In this document: positions 15,753 to 25,154 of the stretch, one piece after another
How the letters are laid out: every line of letters starts with the position of its first letter
Position numbering within the stretch: the first letter of the stretch is position 1
Assembly (NCBI GenBank): GCA_964572065.1
Contig: CAZNER010000001.1
Location: 1-64,000 of the forward strand
Source of the DNA: CAZNER01 sp964572065
GTDB lineage: Bacteria > Patescibacteriota > Dojkabacteria > JAHIVN01
Length of the DNA: 64,000 bases
Direction: 5' to 3'
The notes under the pieces: generated by a model
Seen by the model: only the letters and a program-made list of their open reading frames with translations
Told to the model about the DNA's origin: nothing
The model's database searches: none
Made by a program: the position numbers and the translations under genes

Positions 15753-15983
15753 TCACCTCCTGTATCTTAATATTTTGGGCTTAATTTTTCGTACTTGTAT
15801 TTCTTGCTTTGGTTTTAAATCTTTTTTGGGATCTACATTACATTCTTTCAAAACTTTATTTATAAGATTAATAGCTTCAGTACATTTATCTTTTAAATGT
15901 ACTTCTACAAATAAGGCTTCTTTTATCGATTCAATCTTTTCTACTGCTGTCTTAAGACTAAAAATAAATTGTATATTATCCAC
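15753..15983 (-). CDS. Hypothetical helical protein (76 aa)
   Basis: The frame is open to a GTG at 16004, but the GTG at 15981-15983, overlapping the NrdJ stop by eight bases and preceded by TTGGAG, looks better. It is a helical protein ending in a basic tail (KQEIQVRKIKPKILRYRR). Function unknown; start uncertain. Confidence 0.6.
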   Translation of the reverse strand: MDNIQFIFSLKTAVEKIESIKEALFVEVHLKDKCTEAINLINKVLKECNVDPKKDLKPKQEIQVRKIKPKILRYRR

Positions 15984-18351
15984 AATTTCTTGGACTCCAA
16001 CCACATTGGGGGCAACTCAAACAACTATCTTGATAACGTAAAGGTACTCCACAATCAGGACAAGTCCCAACCATGGCACCTTTATCATTTATCTCAATAG
16101 TTTTATGATTATTTTCTATATGTTGATTTTTTATATAAGCTTCCATGGCTTTACCGATAGCATCAGGACAGGAAGTAATCACCCCTCCAGGTATTAAACT
16201 AGGAAAAGGACAACGAATGCCTTTTAATCTTCTTATTATAAAAGAAGGATCTACTCCTGCCCTTAACAGCAAAGAAGTTAAAGTACTAATAGTACTTAAC
16301 AAAGCATTAATGCAATTACCATGAGGACCAAGTTTTGCGAAAACTTCACAAAAACCAACATCATCATTATTCATTGTAACATATAAACTACCGCATTCTT
16401 TCAACCCAAATTTCTGAGTTTTACCTACCGTGGTACTAGGTCTTGGTCTTATCTCCCCATGCTTAATTTGTATTTTCGTTAAAGCTTTTTTATCTCTATC
16501 TAAATCTAATACTTGTTTCTCTCTTGATTGATCCCTATATAATGTTAATCCTTTACAACCAAGTTTGTAAGCAAGCAAAATAGCTTCCTTAATATCTTTT
16601 TCTGTTGCTGTATTTTTAAGATTAATTGTTTTACTAACTGCATTATCTGTATATTTTTGAAAAGCCGCCTGCATTCTTACGTGCTGTTCATAATTCAAAT
16701 CAAAAGTAGTAACAAATAATTTTTGTATTTCTTTCCAATCACTTTGAATCCATTCAATATTTTGTATAGACCCCCTATTTTTTATAATATCTTCTCGTAT
16801 ATTTTCTATATTAATATTCTTTTCTTTAAGTTTATCTATAAATAATGGATTCTCTTCTTTTAAAACCGTATCTAATACATGGTATTCTAATATAGTTCCA
16901 AAATGGGGTTCTATACCTGAAGAACAATCTGCAATTTTACTTAAAGAACCGGTTGGTGCAATAGCTGTTACTGTAGCATTTCTCATATATTTATAAGGAG
17001 AAGAAGGTTGTTTATAAATACTTTTATCGAAATTTGGAAAATTACCCCGTTCTCGACCTAATTCTTCAGATGCATTTTTTGCCGTAGTTTCTATAAAATC
17101 CATAACTTGTTCCGCCATTCTAAAAGAATGTTCTGAACCGTAAGTAATTTCCAATTTGGTTAACATATCAGCCCAACCCATAACGCCAAGTCCCATTTTG
17201 CGATTAAGTTTAGTAACCCGTTCTATATCTTTAGTAGGATACTGATTTATATCAAGAATATTATCTAGAAAATGAACGCTAGTTACGACAGTATCTGACA
17301 ATCTATCATACTCTATTTCTTTTTCTTTACTTACAAAATGTCCTAAATTTATAGAAGCGAGGTTACAAGATTCGTAAGGAAAAATTGGAATTTCACCACA
17401 GGGGTTAGTACTATCTATAACGCCAACCCCTGATAAATATTCTTCTTTTGTAGCATCTTTTTTATAAGTAGGATTATTACTATTTATGGTATCTAAAAAT
17501 AAAAGTCCAGGTTCCCCATTTAACCATATATGTTTTATAATAGTATCAAAAATATCAGTGGCCTTTATTTTATCATATTCTTTATTATTAAAAACTAATG
17601 CCCAATCCTCGCTATTCTTTAATGCCTGCATAAAAGAATCATTTACAGCCACACTAATATTAAAATTAGTAACTTGTTGTTCAATTAGTAATTTAGATAA
17701 TATTTTAATATATAAATCGTCATCTTTCAAATTAAAAATACGCTTCACATCATTTATAACTTTCTGATGCTTATCATCCAAAGTGGCTTTACAAGTTATA
17801 AAATCTAGAATATCAGGATGCCAAACGGGTAATACCCCCATATTGGCTCCGCGCCTCGTCCCTCCCTGTTTAACCGCCTCTGTCGTGTGGTTGTACATAT
17901 CAATAAAAGAAATAGGACCGGAAGTTTTTCCTCCTGTTTTATGTATAAAAGAACCTTTAGGTCTTAAATTACCGAAATTAAAACCTGTTCCGCCCCCATA
18001 CCTATGCACCATAGACATATCATATTGAGTACTAAAAATACTTTCCATAGAATCAAATACCGGTAATACAAAACAAGCAGATCCCATTTGCATTTTCTTA
18101 CCCATATTCATTAAAGCTGGAGTATTAGGAAGAAAATCTCTAGAATACATTAAATCATAAAACTCTGAAGTTAACTTATCAATATCTTTTCTAGAACTTC
18201 CATAAATACTATCAGCAGCAGCCACAGCCGTAGCTACCCGTTTAAATAATTGTGGTATAGTTTCAATTATCTTTCCTGAAGGATCTTTTATCAAATATCT
18301 GCTCTGTAATACCTTCTTTGCATTCTCTGAAAACGGTTTTAGCCTTAACAT
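15976..18351 (-). CDS. nrdJ: Class II (B12-dependent) ribonucleotide reductase
   Basis: Reduces ribonucleotides to deoxyribonucleotides using adenosylcobalamin and needs no oxygen or small subunit. 791 residues. Visible marks: an N-terminal RYLIKDPSGKIIET, FLPNTPALMNMG, the active-site Cys in GSACFVLP, GGGTGFNFGNLRPKG, TRRGANMGVL, the catalytic NPCGEI with Asn-x-Cys-x-Glu, ESCNLASINLG, and a C-terminal zinc-ribbon (CPDCGVPLR...CPQCGW) after the redox region. The first 89 bases overlap the end of a membrane-protein gene in another frame. It supplies dNTPs for phage replication and implies a host that makes or takes up cobalamin. Confidence 0.95.
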   Translation of the reverse strand: MLRLKPFSENAKKVLQSRYLIKDPSGKIIETIPQLFKRVATAVAAADSIYGSSRKDIDKLTSEFYDLMYSRDFLPNTPALMNMGKKMQMGSACFVLPVFDSMESIFSTQYDMSMVHRYGGGTGFNFGNLRPKGSFIHKTGGKTSGPISFIDMYNHTTEAVKQGGTRRGANMGVLPVWHPDILDFITCKATLDDKHQKVINDVKRIFNLKDDDLYIKILSKLLIEQQVTNFNISVAVNDSFMQALKNSEDWALVFNNKEYDKIKATDIFDTIIKHIWLNGEPGLLFLDTINSNNPTYKKDATKEEYLSGVGVIDSTNPCGEIPIFPYESCNLASINLGHFVSKEKEIEYDRLSDTVVTSVHFLDNILDINQYPTKDIERVTKLNRKMGLGVMGWADMLTKLEITYGSEHSFRMAEQVMDFIETTAKNASEELGRERGNFPNFDKSIYKQPSSPYKYMRNATVTAIAPTGSLSKIADCSSGIEPHFGTILEYHVLDTVLKEENPLFIDKLKEKNINIENIREDIIKNRGSIQNIEWIQSDWKEIQKLFVTTFDLNYEQHVRMQAAFQKYTDNAVSKTINLKNTATEKDIKEAILLAYKLGCKGLTLYRDQSREKQVLDLDRDKKALTKIQIKHGEIRPRPSTTVGKTQKFGLKECGSLYVTMNNDDVGFCEVFAKLGPHGNCINALLSTISTLTSLLLRAGVDPSFIIRRLKGIRCPFPSLIPGGVITSCPDAIGKAMEAYIKNQHIENNHKTIEINDKGAMVGTCPDCGVPLRYQDSCLSCPQCGWSPRNCG

Positions 18352-18517
18352 CCTTTTTCTCCATTTTAGACATAATATTAGGTACTTGCTTAATTGTTAA
18401 ATTATACAAATTTTTAGCCGTTTTCGCTATATATTTCTTTTGTTTCATTGGTATATTTTGAGAAAGATACAATAATGCCAAACAAATAACAATAGTTTTA
18501 GTAATAAAAGAAAACAT
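18263..18517 (-). CDS. Small membrane protein overlapping nrdJ (84 aa)
   Basis: A perfect AAGGAGG site precedes the ATG. The product starts with a membrane span (about residues 4-19, ITKTIVICLALLYLS) and continues as a basic, soluble tail. Its last 89 bases lie within the beginning of nrdJ in a different frame, and the nrdJ start is fixed by its conserved N-terminus. This is an unusually long gene overlap. Function unknown. Confidence 0.7.
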   Translation of the reverse strand: MFSFITKTIVICLALLYLSQNIPMKQKKYIAKTAKNLYNLTIKQVPNIMSKMEKKDVKAKTVFRECKEGITEQIFDKRSFRKDN

Positions 18518-18548
18518 TACTTCACCTCCTTATAATTATTTATTAATT

Positions 18549-18562
18549 AAATATACTATAAT
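18549..18562 (-). promoter_or_regulatory. ATTATAGTATATTT promoter-like element
   Basis: The minus strand reads ATTATAGTATATTTAATT about 30 bases before the start at 18517. It is a weaker match to the recurring TTGTATATTTA element. It would begin the NrdJ-QueC-TerL unit. Confidence 0.35.
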
Positions 18563-18571
18563 ATTCATCTT

Positions 18572-19537
18572 TTATTTTATTAAAGTAGCAATTTTAGATT
18601 CAACATTCAAACGGTTATCAAAATTAGGCAATTTTTGGGCGCTTCTCGTATAAGCATTTACAACATCATACATAGTTGTATCTTCAATTTTTTTATTTCG
18701 TTCCTGTATTTCAATGTCTAAAGATTGCAATACATCTTCTCCGAACTTCTGTGTAAAATTAAATTGTTTATTAATTTCAGCGATAATTTCTTTTGCTGGA
18801 CGCTTAGTTATCTTATAATCCAGTTTAAAAAATTGAGAAAATAAATCATTATACAAATCGCCATTTAAAGGAAATATTTGACTAAGTTGTTCTTCAATAG
18901 AAATACCCTCTTTTTTGTTTCGATGTATCCGATTAATTAACCGATTACTTGTGTCCGCGATTACTAATCCATTACTACAAACTTGTCTCCAAATAACTGG
19001 AGAAATAAACAACCTTGAAGAACCTACCTCAGAATTTATTACCTGAATACCCGCTTTCACTACATCATTTTTGTAATCTTTTAAAGTTTTAGTAATATCC
19101 GGAAAAACCAAACGCAAATATAATTTTTCATTAGTTAATATAAAAGCATCTACTTTACTTTTAGTTGCTACCGCCTCTATGCCTTCTATTAGAGATGTAT
19201 TAGCGACAGGAACGTGTTTATCTGTAACAATCCCTATAACTCCGTCGTCCTGATGCAATTTCAACCTTAATTGTTTATCTCGAAACTGTTCGCGGCTTTT
19301 CCAATAATCTACTTGCTGTATAGCCATATCATTAGGTAATCTATTATAATAGCCAAGAGGTATACGCAACTTATCGCACAACTGAAAAACTCCATGATCA
19401 GAAAGAGGTAATATTTTTCGTTGTACACACATTTGATACTGATCAGACATTTCTAAATCTGCTGTGGCAATAGAAACATCTTCCCTTTTGTTATGCCAAT
19501 CTTGTACTTGAGTTTTAATGGTTTCAAAAGTTTCCAT
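18572..19537 (-). CDS. DUF932-family protein
   Basis: 321 residues, matching the DUF932 family found in phages and plasmids. The key stretch is SEVGSSRLFISPVIWRQVCSNGLVI (about residues 169-193), with the usual CSNG signature, preceded by LRLVFPDITK. The biochemical role of the family is not known to me. It is the only gene directly behind promoter copy 2, with its own palindromic operator candidate, so it looks separately regulated and probably expressed early. Confidence 0.8.
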   Translation of the reverse strand: METFETIKTQVQDWHNKREDVSIATADLEMSDQYQMCVQRKILPLSDHGVFQLCDKLRIPLGYYNRLPNDMAIQQVDYWKSREQFRDKQLRLKLHQDDGVIGIVTDKHVPVANTSLIEGIEAVATKSKVDAFILTNEKLYLRLVFPDITKTLKDYKNDVVKAGIQVINSEVGSSRLFISPVIWRQVCSNGLVIADTSNRLINRIHRNKKEGISIEEQLSQIFPLNGDLYNDLFSQFFKLDYKITKRPAKEIIAEINKQFNFTQKFGEDVLQSLDIEIQERNKKIEDTTMYDVVNAYTRSAQKLPNFDNRLNVESKIATLIK

Positions 19538-19587
19538 TTTTCCTCTCCTTTGTTTAATGTTTAAAATTGGTTTTTAATTCTATTAAT

Positions 19588-19616
19588 AATATAGTATCTT
19601 TTTCCGCAAAAGCCAA
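19588..19616 (-). promoter_or_regulatory. Sigma-70-type promoter, copy 2
   Basis: Minus strand -35 TTGGCT at 19611-19616, 17-base spacer, -10 TATATT at 19588-19593. It drives the DUF932 gene starting at 19537. Confidence 0.8.
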
Positions 19617-19644
19617 GCTTTTTTTTAATATTTTTTAACATTTT

Positions 19645-19660
19645 ATTTAAACGATTAAAT
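19645..19660. promoter_or_regulatory. Palindromic operator candidate, copy 2
   Basis: ATTTAAACGATTAAAT, 28 bases upstream of the -35 box of promoter copy 2 and identical to copy 1 at 184-199. Confidence 0.55.
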
Positions 19661-19740
19661 GGATTTTTTAGTTAAAAAATAAGAATTTTTATATTATTAC
19701 TATAATAATATACAATATTTAAACACAGAATTTTAAGAAA

Positions 19741-20631
19741 TTACCGGGAATTGGGTTGTGAAGAATTTTGAGGAAGTTTAGATATATCATTACCTAGAAT
19801 ATCAAAAACCTGACCTACATTCAATAATAAAGCCTTTTTTAAACTTAAATCTTTTACATTGGATTCTAAAACATCAAAAATTTTAGATTGTACAAGTTCT
19901 ATATTAGAAACTATGTTATTCAAAATAACTAAATTAATATTTGGTTGTTTAGCTTTTACTTCCCTATCTAAATTTTTATGCAATCCACACTCTATATCAT
20001 TTGCAAAATCTTTAGTTAACCGTAACCAATTTAATAATTGTTCATAAACATCCCCTTTTAATATTCTTGCTTTATCTTTATTGTTTTCAATTTTAGCGTT
20101 TTGTAGTTCTTCAATTAAATCTTGAATTACAATTTCATTTATAAAATCTAGTTTTTGAGCTTTTTCTGCTTGTAATAACCTTATCTTATCATTTTCTTCT
20201 TTTTCTTTATGTCTAATATCTGTAGCTAACTTATCAAATTGTATTTGTTGTTTGTGTCCATCATCTACTTCCTGTTGATTACCTATAGAACCTTTTATTA
20301 ATAATTGTTCCGTATCAGAACGTTGATTCATTGAAAAATGTCTTATATGTTTATTTATTTTATCCGCCGTCAATCCGGGAATAAATGGTTTATATTTTTT
20401 TAATAAAACTTTTTTCTTCATTTTTTTTATAAAAAAGTCTTTAGTTAAATTTATACCATACTTATGATTACAAATAAGACAACCCCTATTATAACCTGGT
20501 AATTCTTCTGCTTGTAGCAATCTACTCTTATGTCCCAAACATTTAGCTTCATGACGAGAGCGACCGCCTTCGCTTTTAAACGTTCTACCACAACCTTTTC
20601 TACAGGGCAATTTTTTATCAAAAATACTCAT
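19741..20631 (-). CDS. Zinc-finger DNA-binding protein, terminase-small-like candidate
   Basis: 296 residues. An N-terminal C2HC-type finger (PCRKGCGRTF...GGRSRHEAKC) is followed by a second segment, GCLICNHKYGINL, leading into a helix-turn-helix-like KYKPFIPGLTADKINKHIRHF (about residues 80-100). The rest is a long helical region with coiled-coil character. The zinc-plus-HTH arrangement occurs in phage DNA-binding proteins near packaging genes, so a terminase small subunit is one possibility, unproven. The ATG has no Shine-Dalgarno site and follows the terminator/promoter-like element at 20639-20678 directly. Confidence 0.65.
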   Translation of the reverse strand: MSIFDKKLPCRKGCGRTFKSEGGRSRHEAKCLGHKSRLLQAEELPGYNRGCLICNHKYGINLTKDFFIKKMKKKVLLKKYKPFIPGLTADKINKHIRHFSMNQRSDTEQLLIKGSIGNQQEVDDGHKQQIQFDKLATDIRHKEKEENDKIRLLQAEKAQKLDFINEIVIQDLIEELQNAKIENNKDKARILKGDVYEQLLNWLRLTKDFANDIECGLHKNLDREVKAKQPNINLVILNNIVSNIELVQSKIFDVLESNVKDLSLKKALLLNVGQVFDILGNDISKLPQNSSQPNSR

Positions 20632-20638
20632 AATAAAT

Positions 20639-20652
20639 AAATATACAAAAAA
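20639..20652 (-). promoter_or_regulatory. TTTTTTGTATATTT promoter-like element
   Basis: The minus strand reads TTTTTTGTATATTTATTTATTATG, with the ATG being the start at 20631. The T run is shared with the terminator just upstream. No ribosome site lies between the element and the ATG. Confidence 0.5.
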
Positions 20653-20678
20653 ACAGGCCTTATTAATATAAGACCTGT
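20645..20678 (-). terminator. Strong rho-independent terminator
   Basis: Minus strand ACAGGTCTTAT (20668-20678), a four-base loop, then ATAAGGCCTGT (20653-20663), an 11-bp stem with one G-T pair, followed by seven Ts. It ends the unit containing the two large unknown genes. Confidence 0.9.
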
Positions 20679-20702
20679 ATATAAAATGTAGTAAAAACTA
20701 AA

Positions 20703-22961
20703 TTATGCAATCGAAGCAGCTAAAGCTAATTCTTCTGTTTCTGCTTCTTCCATCCAATCTTCAATTTGAAAACCTTCAGACAGTAAAGAAGTAATAGCAT
20801 TTACAGTATCAGATAATGATTCAGTAACTTCCAATAATTGATTAGTTACCAATTCCATATCTTCTAATTGAGCAAAAACCGATTGCATTTTCTTTCTTGG
20901 CTTCGGTTGTTTAGGTATGGGCGTTACAAAAAATTCTACCCTATTTTTAAGTGATCGCATTTTCTGGTATAATTCTTCAATGCGACTTGCAGCATCTGGA
21001 TATTCTTCTTTTAATCTTTCTTTAAAATCTGTAACTTTAACAGATTGTGACCTCTCTATTTTTTCTAATATACCATAAATTTGATCTTTATACCTTAAAA
21101 ACTTATCTTCAGAACTTCTTACATTCTTTGCAATAATAGACCATTTATTTAATAAATCCTGTTCTAAGTTAGGAATGTTTTTTTCCTTTCTCATAGCTTG
21201 TACTTTTTCCATTACCTCCATTTGCATCTTTTGTGTTTCAGCAGTAAAGGTATTTAAAGTACTCTGTATTTGATCTACATTTTCAATTAACGTTTGTATC
21301 TCTGGACTGAATTCTTTAACGGGATAAGGCACTTCTAAACCTCGTGGCGGTTTAGTACGTTGTTTCGGAGGCCGGCTTAATTCTGGGGGCAAAGTTTCTT
21401 CTTCCCCTTCAGCTTTTTTATGTAAACGGTCCATTATAAAAGAATAAGCTGTAGGTTGTGCCGCTTTCATTACCTCTTTAATAGCCTTAATAATATCATC
21501 TCTACGCATTCTGTATATTTGTTCAATTTCAAAAGGTACTGGAGCTACTCGATACTTAACCATATCAATTAATATAGTACGCAATTCTGAATCCGGTTTA
21601 TCTTTTAAATTTAAAGTATCTACATTAAGATCTTCTGTAGCTTTTTTTGGAAACTTTTGATTTTGTATTTTATCTTTATCAATACTTTCCCACGGTGGAT
21701 ACTCAGGCCGTTCCCACCTTTCCATTCGATCTTCTTTACTTGGGTCATTACTTTCATCTACCCTCTTAGTATAATCCGGAAATTCTTGTAAACCTACCTC
21801 TACTTCATCAGAATTCCTTCTTGGTATATTAGTATTCAAATCTCTCTTATTTGGTTCTTCAGTATGTAACTGGTCTTTGACATATTCCTTATCCCAATTT
21901 TCTCCCGCTACTTTACTTGTCTTAACTTTTACTACATCCTGTTGTTCTATATAATCATTAGCCATAAAAAGCTCTTCGCCAGTCATGGGATCCGTAACTT
22001 TATATCCCGAATCTAATACTTCTTTAACTTCTACTGGCTGCTCTCCTGGGGCTAAAGATTCAATAACTGTATCCCCAGGTTCAAAAGCTCTACGTATCAA
22101 TTTCTTTTCTCTTTCCCCTAAAACTTTAAAACGCATAGGATCCAAGTCTCTCATGATAGTAGGTACGTGCGGATTAGTATTAGTATACCTAGGTATATCA
22201 ACTTCTACTGGATCAAAAGTTTTACCCAAAGATAGTGCTTGAACAGCTTCTTTTGTAAATGGTACCATAGAATTTTTTGTCGTGGCAAAAGTCCTTGGCA
22301 ATATAAATCGTCCTGTACCTGGATGAAAACCTATAGAAGCTGTGACTGTTTGTCTTAAATCATTATTGTCTATATAATCAATCACAAAATCTGCCCTAAC
22401 AATATTAGAATCTGTTTTATCTCTATAAGATTTTAAATAACGAAGTTGATTTCCAAACATTCCATTTTTTGTAGCATGTTTAGATAATTCATGAGCCATA
22501 TGTTGAGCGGCTACTTTATCTACTATACTATTCGTTTGATTAATAGTATTAACAGACTTTGGGATTTGTTGTAAATAAGAATGCTTATATAACGATTTTT
22601 TTGAAGATAAATTTCTTAAATAACTTTCAGGTATGCTCAATAAACCAACAGGAAAGGAAACCGTCCACGCAGTTCCCGTTTTAGATTGTAATTTTCCAGT
22701 ATGCTGATTCTTATAAACTTTGTTAATAAGCTCTGCATCAGAAGAAGATAAATTATGGACATCAGGAACTTTTGAAATTTTTACAAGATCCCCAGCAGCA
22801 AAAGTTTTTCTACTAAATGAAACAAATTGATCAGTATTATTAGTCTTTTGTTGTGATTCTATATTTGCCGCTTTAGTAACTATTTGGGTATTTAACCAAA
22901 TAGGTAATTGAACCCCTTTTTCAGATAAACCCCTAAAAATATTTTGTAAAATCATACCCAT
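20703..22961 (-). CDS. Large hypothetical, possible virion protein (752 aa)
   Basis: No enzymatic family recognised. The first third is rich in Ser, Asn and Lys. Around residues 285-345 there are SH3/KOW-like strands (EPGDTVIESLAPGEQPVEVKEV, then GYKVTDPMTGEELFMANDYI). The last 200 residues are helical with coiled-coil potential. Its length, lack of catalytic motifs and isolation with the 572-residue neighbour in a terminator-bounded unit suggest a virion or internal protein. That is inference. A GGAGG site lies nine bases before the ATG. Confidence 0.75.
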   Translation of the reverse strand: MGMILQNIFRGLSEKGVQLPIWLNTQIVTKAANIESQQKTNNTDQFVSFSRKTFAAGDLVKISKVPDVHNLSSSDAELINKVYKNQHTGKLQSKTGTAWTVSFPVGLLSIPESYLRNLSSKKSLYKHSYLQQIPKSVNTINQTNSIVDKVAAQHMAHELSKHATKNGMFGNQLRYLKSYRDKTDSNIVRADFVIDYIDNNDLRQTVTASIGFHPGTGRFILPRTFATTKNSMVPFTKEAVQALSLGKTFDPVEVDIPRYTNTNPHVPTIMRDLDPMRFKVLGEREKKLIRRAFEPGDTVIESLAPGEQPVEVKEVLDSGYKVTDPMTGEELFMANDYIEQQDVVKVKTSKVAGENWDKEYVKDQLHTEEPNKRDLNTNIPRRNSDEVEVGLQEFPDYTKRVDESNDPSKEDRMERWERPEYPPWESIDKDKIQNQKFPKKATEDLNVDTLNLKDKPDSELRTILIDMVKYRVAPVPFEIEQIYRMRRDDIIKAIKEVMKAAQPTAYSFIMDRLHKKAEGEEETLPPELSRPPKQRTKPPRGLEVPYPVKEFSPEIQTLIENVDQIQSTLNTFTAETQKMQMEVMEKVQAMRKEKNIPNLEQDLLNKWSIIAKNVRSSEDKFLRYKDQIYGILEKIERSQSVKVTDFKERLKEEYPDAASRIEELYQKMRSLKNRVEFFVTPIPKQPKPRKKMQSVFAQLEDMELVTNQLLEVTESLSDTVNAITSLLSEGFQIEDWMEEAETEELALAASIA

Positions 22962-22983
22962 TATACTTTACCTCCATATTTAT

Positions 22984-24702
22984 TTAAAAAGTCACTGGAA
23001 TTTCTTCTTCTAAATCCTCAGGCCTTTTAGAGACTGTAATGTCTACTTTAGTACCATCTTGTTCCATAACAAAAGTTTGCTCTCCTTCTTCTGTTGGCGT
23101 TTCCTCAACAGCGGCAGCAGCTTCATATTCTTCATCGGGCATTGTTTCTTCTAAATTTTCTTCTTCATTTGTAAAATCTTCTTGCTCTTCTTTTGATTGA
23201 TCTTCTTTATCTGGGGAATCTACAATCCAACTCATAGGATTAACGTCTTGACCTTGATTAGTAGGAGAAATGCTTCTAACATCGGCTGCTTGTTTCATAT
23301 CAATAATATCTTCAATCACTGCTGAAACTTTTTTATCTTGAGCTATTTTTTCTTGTTGTATACTTTTAAAAGCTCTTTGTTCCTGTCGAATGCGTTCTCT
23401 TTCTTGAGCCCTTAAATCCTCGAATACTCTTTCATTCCTTAATTGTACCCAAAGTTTTCTAAATTCTTCTTGAGACAATTCACCTGAATTATAATCTTGG
23501 TTTATAATATCTTGAGCTTTTTGATATTCTTCTTCTACCCCAGTATAGTAATTAACACCTTTATAAATAAAAGCTCTTTTTCTAGAAGATTCTAGATCAG
23601 GTAACTGTCCTCCTCCCGTTATTGAATCTCCTAATTCTCTTGCTTTATCTTCTAATTCAGATTCTAATTCTGGTCTGTTTTTTAATTCGACAGAGGCTTG
23701 TTGTAAAGCTTTTAATTCTGATAAACCCGGATTCTCATCTTTAAGTTCTATTGCTCTCATAACAACACCTAAACTGTTAGTCCATTTACCAAGAAATTCT
23801 TGTGGACTTTTTACTTTAGTAAACTCATTCATGAAATGTCCAGCCCAGTCTTTTGCGCTACTACTTATAGTATTAAGTTGTTGTGCTTCATTTATGGCTT
23901 CTTCTAGAAATTGGATAATTTTTTCATCGACAGCTTTTTTTCTAGAAGCAGTTCTAGGTAATATATTTGGAATAATACCCTTTTTTGCTGTCTCATATAA
24001 AAAGTCTGCCAATCCTCCTTCTGCAAGTACTGGATCAGAAGACGTTATTAAATCAATTTTTTCTTGTCTCGATTTAGCTTGTGAGCGTTCTTCTTCTACA
24101 CCATAATCACTAGGAACAAACCAAGTATCCCATTCTGATAATAAAGAATCAAGCTGTTCCTCAGATAATTTAGAAAGACCATTCCTGACTGTAGTCATAA
24201 AATTATCTATAATATCAACACCCTTTACTTCTTTTCCGCCGTTTCTTAATTGTTTCCAAACATATTTAACTAAATTTAAAGCTTGTGCCAATTTATTCCT
24301 ATTTTCTGAATCCTTAATTGTTTGTTTCAATATATTAAAATCATCAGGTAAAGCATATACAATTGTTTGATAAGTAAAAACTTTTCGAGGCAATTTATCT
24401 CTTACTTTAGTAGAAGCTTTTCTTACAATACTGCCATTACCATCCATTTCAACAACAATCCATTGCTCTCCATCTACATCAGCCAAAGACCAAATAGATC
24501 CATAATCATCTCCCGAGAGTTTTTGAAATTTATTACTACCAATATTTTTAAAAGCTTTTTTATTCTTTATAGAAGCTATTTTTTTTATACTTGTTTTATT
24601 GTTTTGTACTAATTGATTTCCCAACCTTTGTAATTGTTTTTGCAATTCTGTATTAACAGGACTATTATAACCCCTTACAGAACTAGATCTCGGCATTAAC
24701 AT
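22984..24702 (-). CDS. Large acidic-tailed hypothetical protein (572 aa)
   Basis: The N-terminus has a small beta domain (DDYGSIWSLADVDGEQWIVVEMD, about 64-87). The middle is helical, with Glu/Arg-rich repeats near residues 415-450. The C-terminal 110 residues are very acidic (Glu-rich runs around 505-545). Such acidic ends occur in scaffold or chaperone-like proteins. No family recognised. It starts with ATG behind AAGGAGG and overlaps the small zinc-ribbon gene by 20 bases. Confidence 0.75.
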   Translation of the reverse strand: MLMPRSSSVRGYNSPVNTELQKQLQRLGNQLVQNNKTSIKKIASIKNKKAFKNIGSNKFQKLSGDDYGSIWSLADVDGEQWIVVEMDGNGSIVRKASTKVRDKLPRKVFTYQTIVYALPDDFNILKQTIKDSENRNKLAQALNLVKYVWKQLRNGGKEVKGVDIIDNFMTTVRNGLSKLSEEQLDSLLSEWDTWFVPSDYGVEEERSQAKSRQEKIDLITSSDPVLAEGGLADFLYETAKKGIIPNILPRTASRKKAVDEKIIQFLEEAINEAQQLNTISSSAKDWAGHFMNEFTKVKSPQEFLGKWTNSLGVVMRAIELKDENPGLSELKALQQASVELKNRPELESELEDKARELGDSITGGGQLPDLESSRKRAFIYKGVNYYTGVEEEYQKAQDIINQDYNSGELSQEEFRKLWVQLRNERVFEDLRAQERERIRQEQRAFKSIQQEKIAQDKKVSAVIEDIIDMKQAADVRSISPTNQGQDVNPMSWIVDSPDKEDQSKEEQEDFTNEEENLEETMPDEEYEAAAAVEETPTEEGEQTFVMEQDGTKVDITVSKRPEDLEEEIPVTF

Positions 24703-24841
24703 CTTTATTCCTCCTTAAAGAATAACATTTAGGACAGGCAATTTTATTTTCAATCCTTTTTATAATGGTAGTAGGCTTACCACAAAATTCGCACTTTTTA
24801 GTAGTACTGGCAGATTGGCAACTAGTCCGTTTAGTAAGCAT
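24683..24841 (-). CDS. Small zinc-ribbon protein (52 aa)
   Basis: ATG at 24839-24841, stop at 24683-24685. The product has KCEFCGKP (about 16-23) and ACPKCY (about 36-41), a four-Cys zinc ribbon. No ribosome site is present. A TATATA-rich element (TTTACTATATATCTTTATG) abuts the ATG, as with other possible leaderless genes here. It is the first gene of the unit with the two large unknown proteins. Confidence 0.7.
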   Translation of the reverse strand: MLTKRTSCQSASTTKKCEFCGKPTTIIKRIENKIACPKCYSLRRNKDVNAEI

Positions 24842-24920
24842 AAAGATATATAGTAAATTTTTTAGGATTATTTTATATAATAGAAATAGTGCGGGAAAGA
24901 CAGAAAATCAACAAAAAATA

Positions 24921-25154
24921 TTAATCTTTTGTCTTTAAACCGAGTAATTTATCAGCAGAAACTTGTAATAAAAGACAAAGTCTTTTAAAAGTTTTTAATG
25001 TGGGCCAAGCTTTATTATTTTCATATTGAGAAAATAACCCTTTAGTTTTACCAAAAGCTGTTTCAATACCGTGTAAAGTTCCAAATCTTTCTTTGCGTTT
25101 TTGTTTTAAAAGATGGGTATCTAAAACTTGATCTTGTAATCTATCAGTAATCAT
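24921..25154 (-). CDS. XRE-family helix-turn-helix regulator (77 aa)
   Basis: A Cro/CI-type DNA-binding protein: LHGIETAFGKTKGLFSQYENNKAWPTLKTFKRLCLLLQVSADKLLGL in outline, with the usual helix-turn-helix and a last helix ending DKLLGL. The start at 25152-25154 is chosen because AAGGAG precedes it and it overlaps the RuvC stop as ATGA; the open frame upstream is not coding. It may be the regulator of the palindromic operators, but nothing in the sequence proves this. Confidence 0.85.
   Translation of the reverse strand: MITDRLQDQVLDTHLLKQKRKERFGTLHGIETAFGKTKGLFSQYENNKAWPTLKTFKRLCLLLQVSADKLLGLKTKD

Larger units (their letters stand above)
19580..19699. repeat. Dispersed promoter-region repeat, copy 2
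   Basis: Near-identical to 121-240 over about 120 bases. It contains promoter copy 2, the ATTTAAACGATTAAAT palindrome (19645-19660) and the ATTTTTTA-GT-TAAAAAAT palindrome. Confidence 0.85.

Noticed and set aside
15775..16041. Plus-strand frame opposite the nrdJ end
   Set aside because: A hydrophobic, low-quality product opposite well-supported genes; typical of AT-rich shadow frames.
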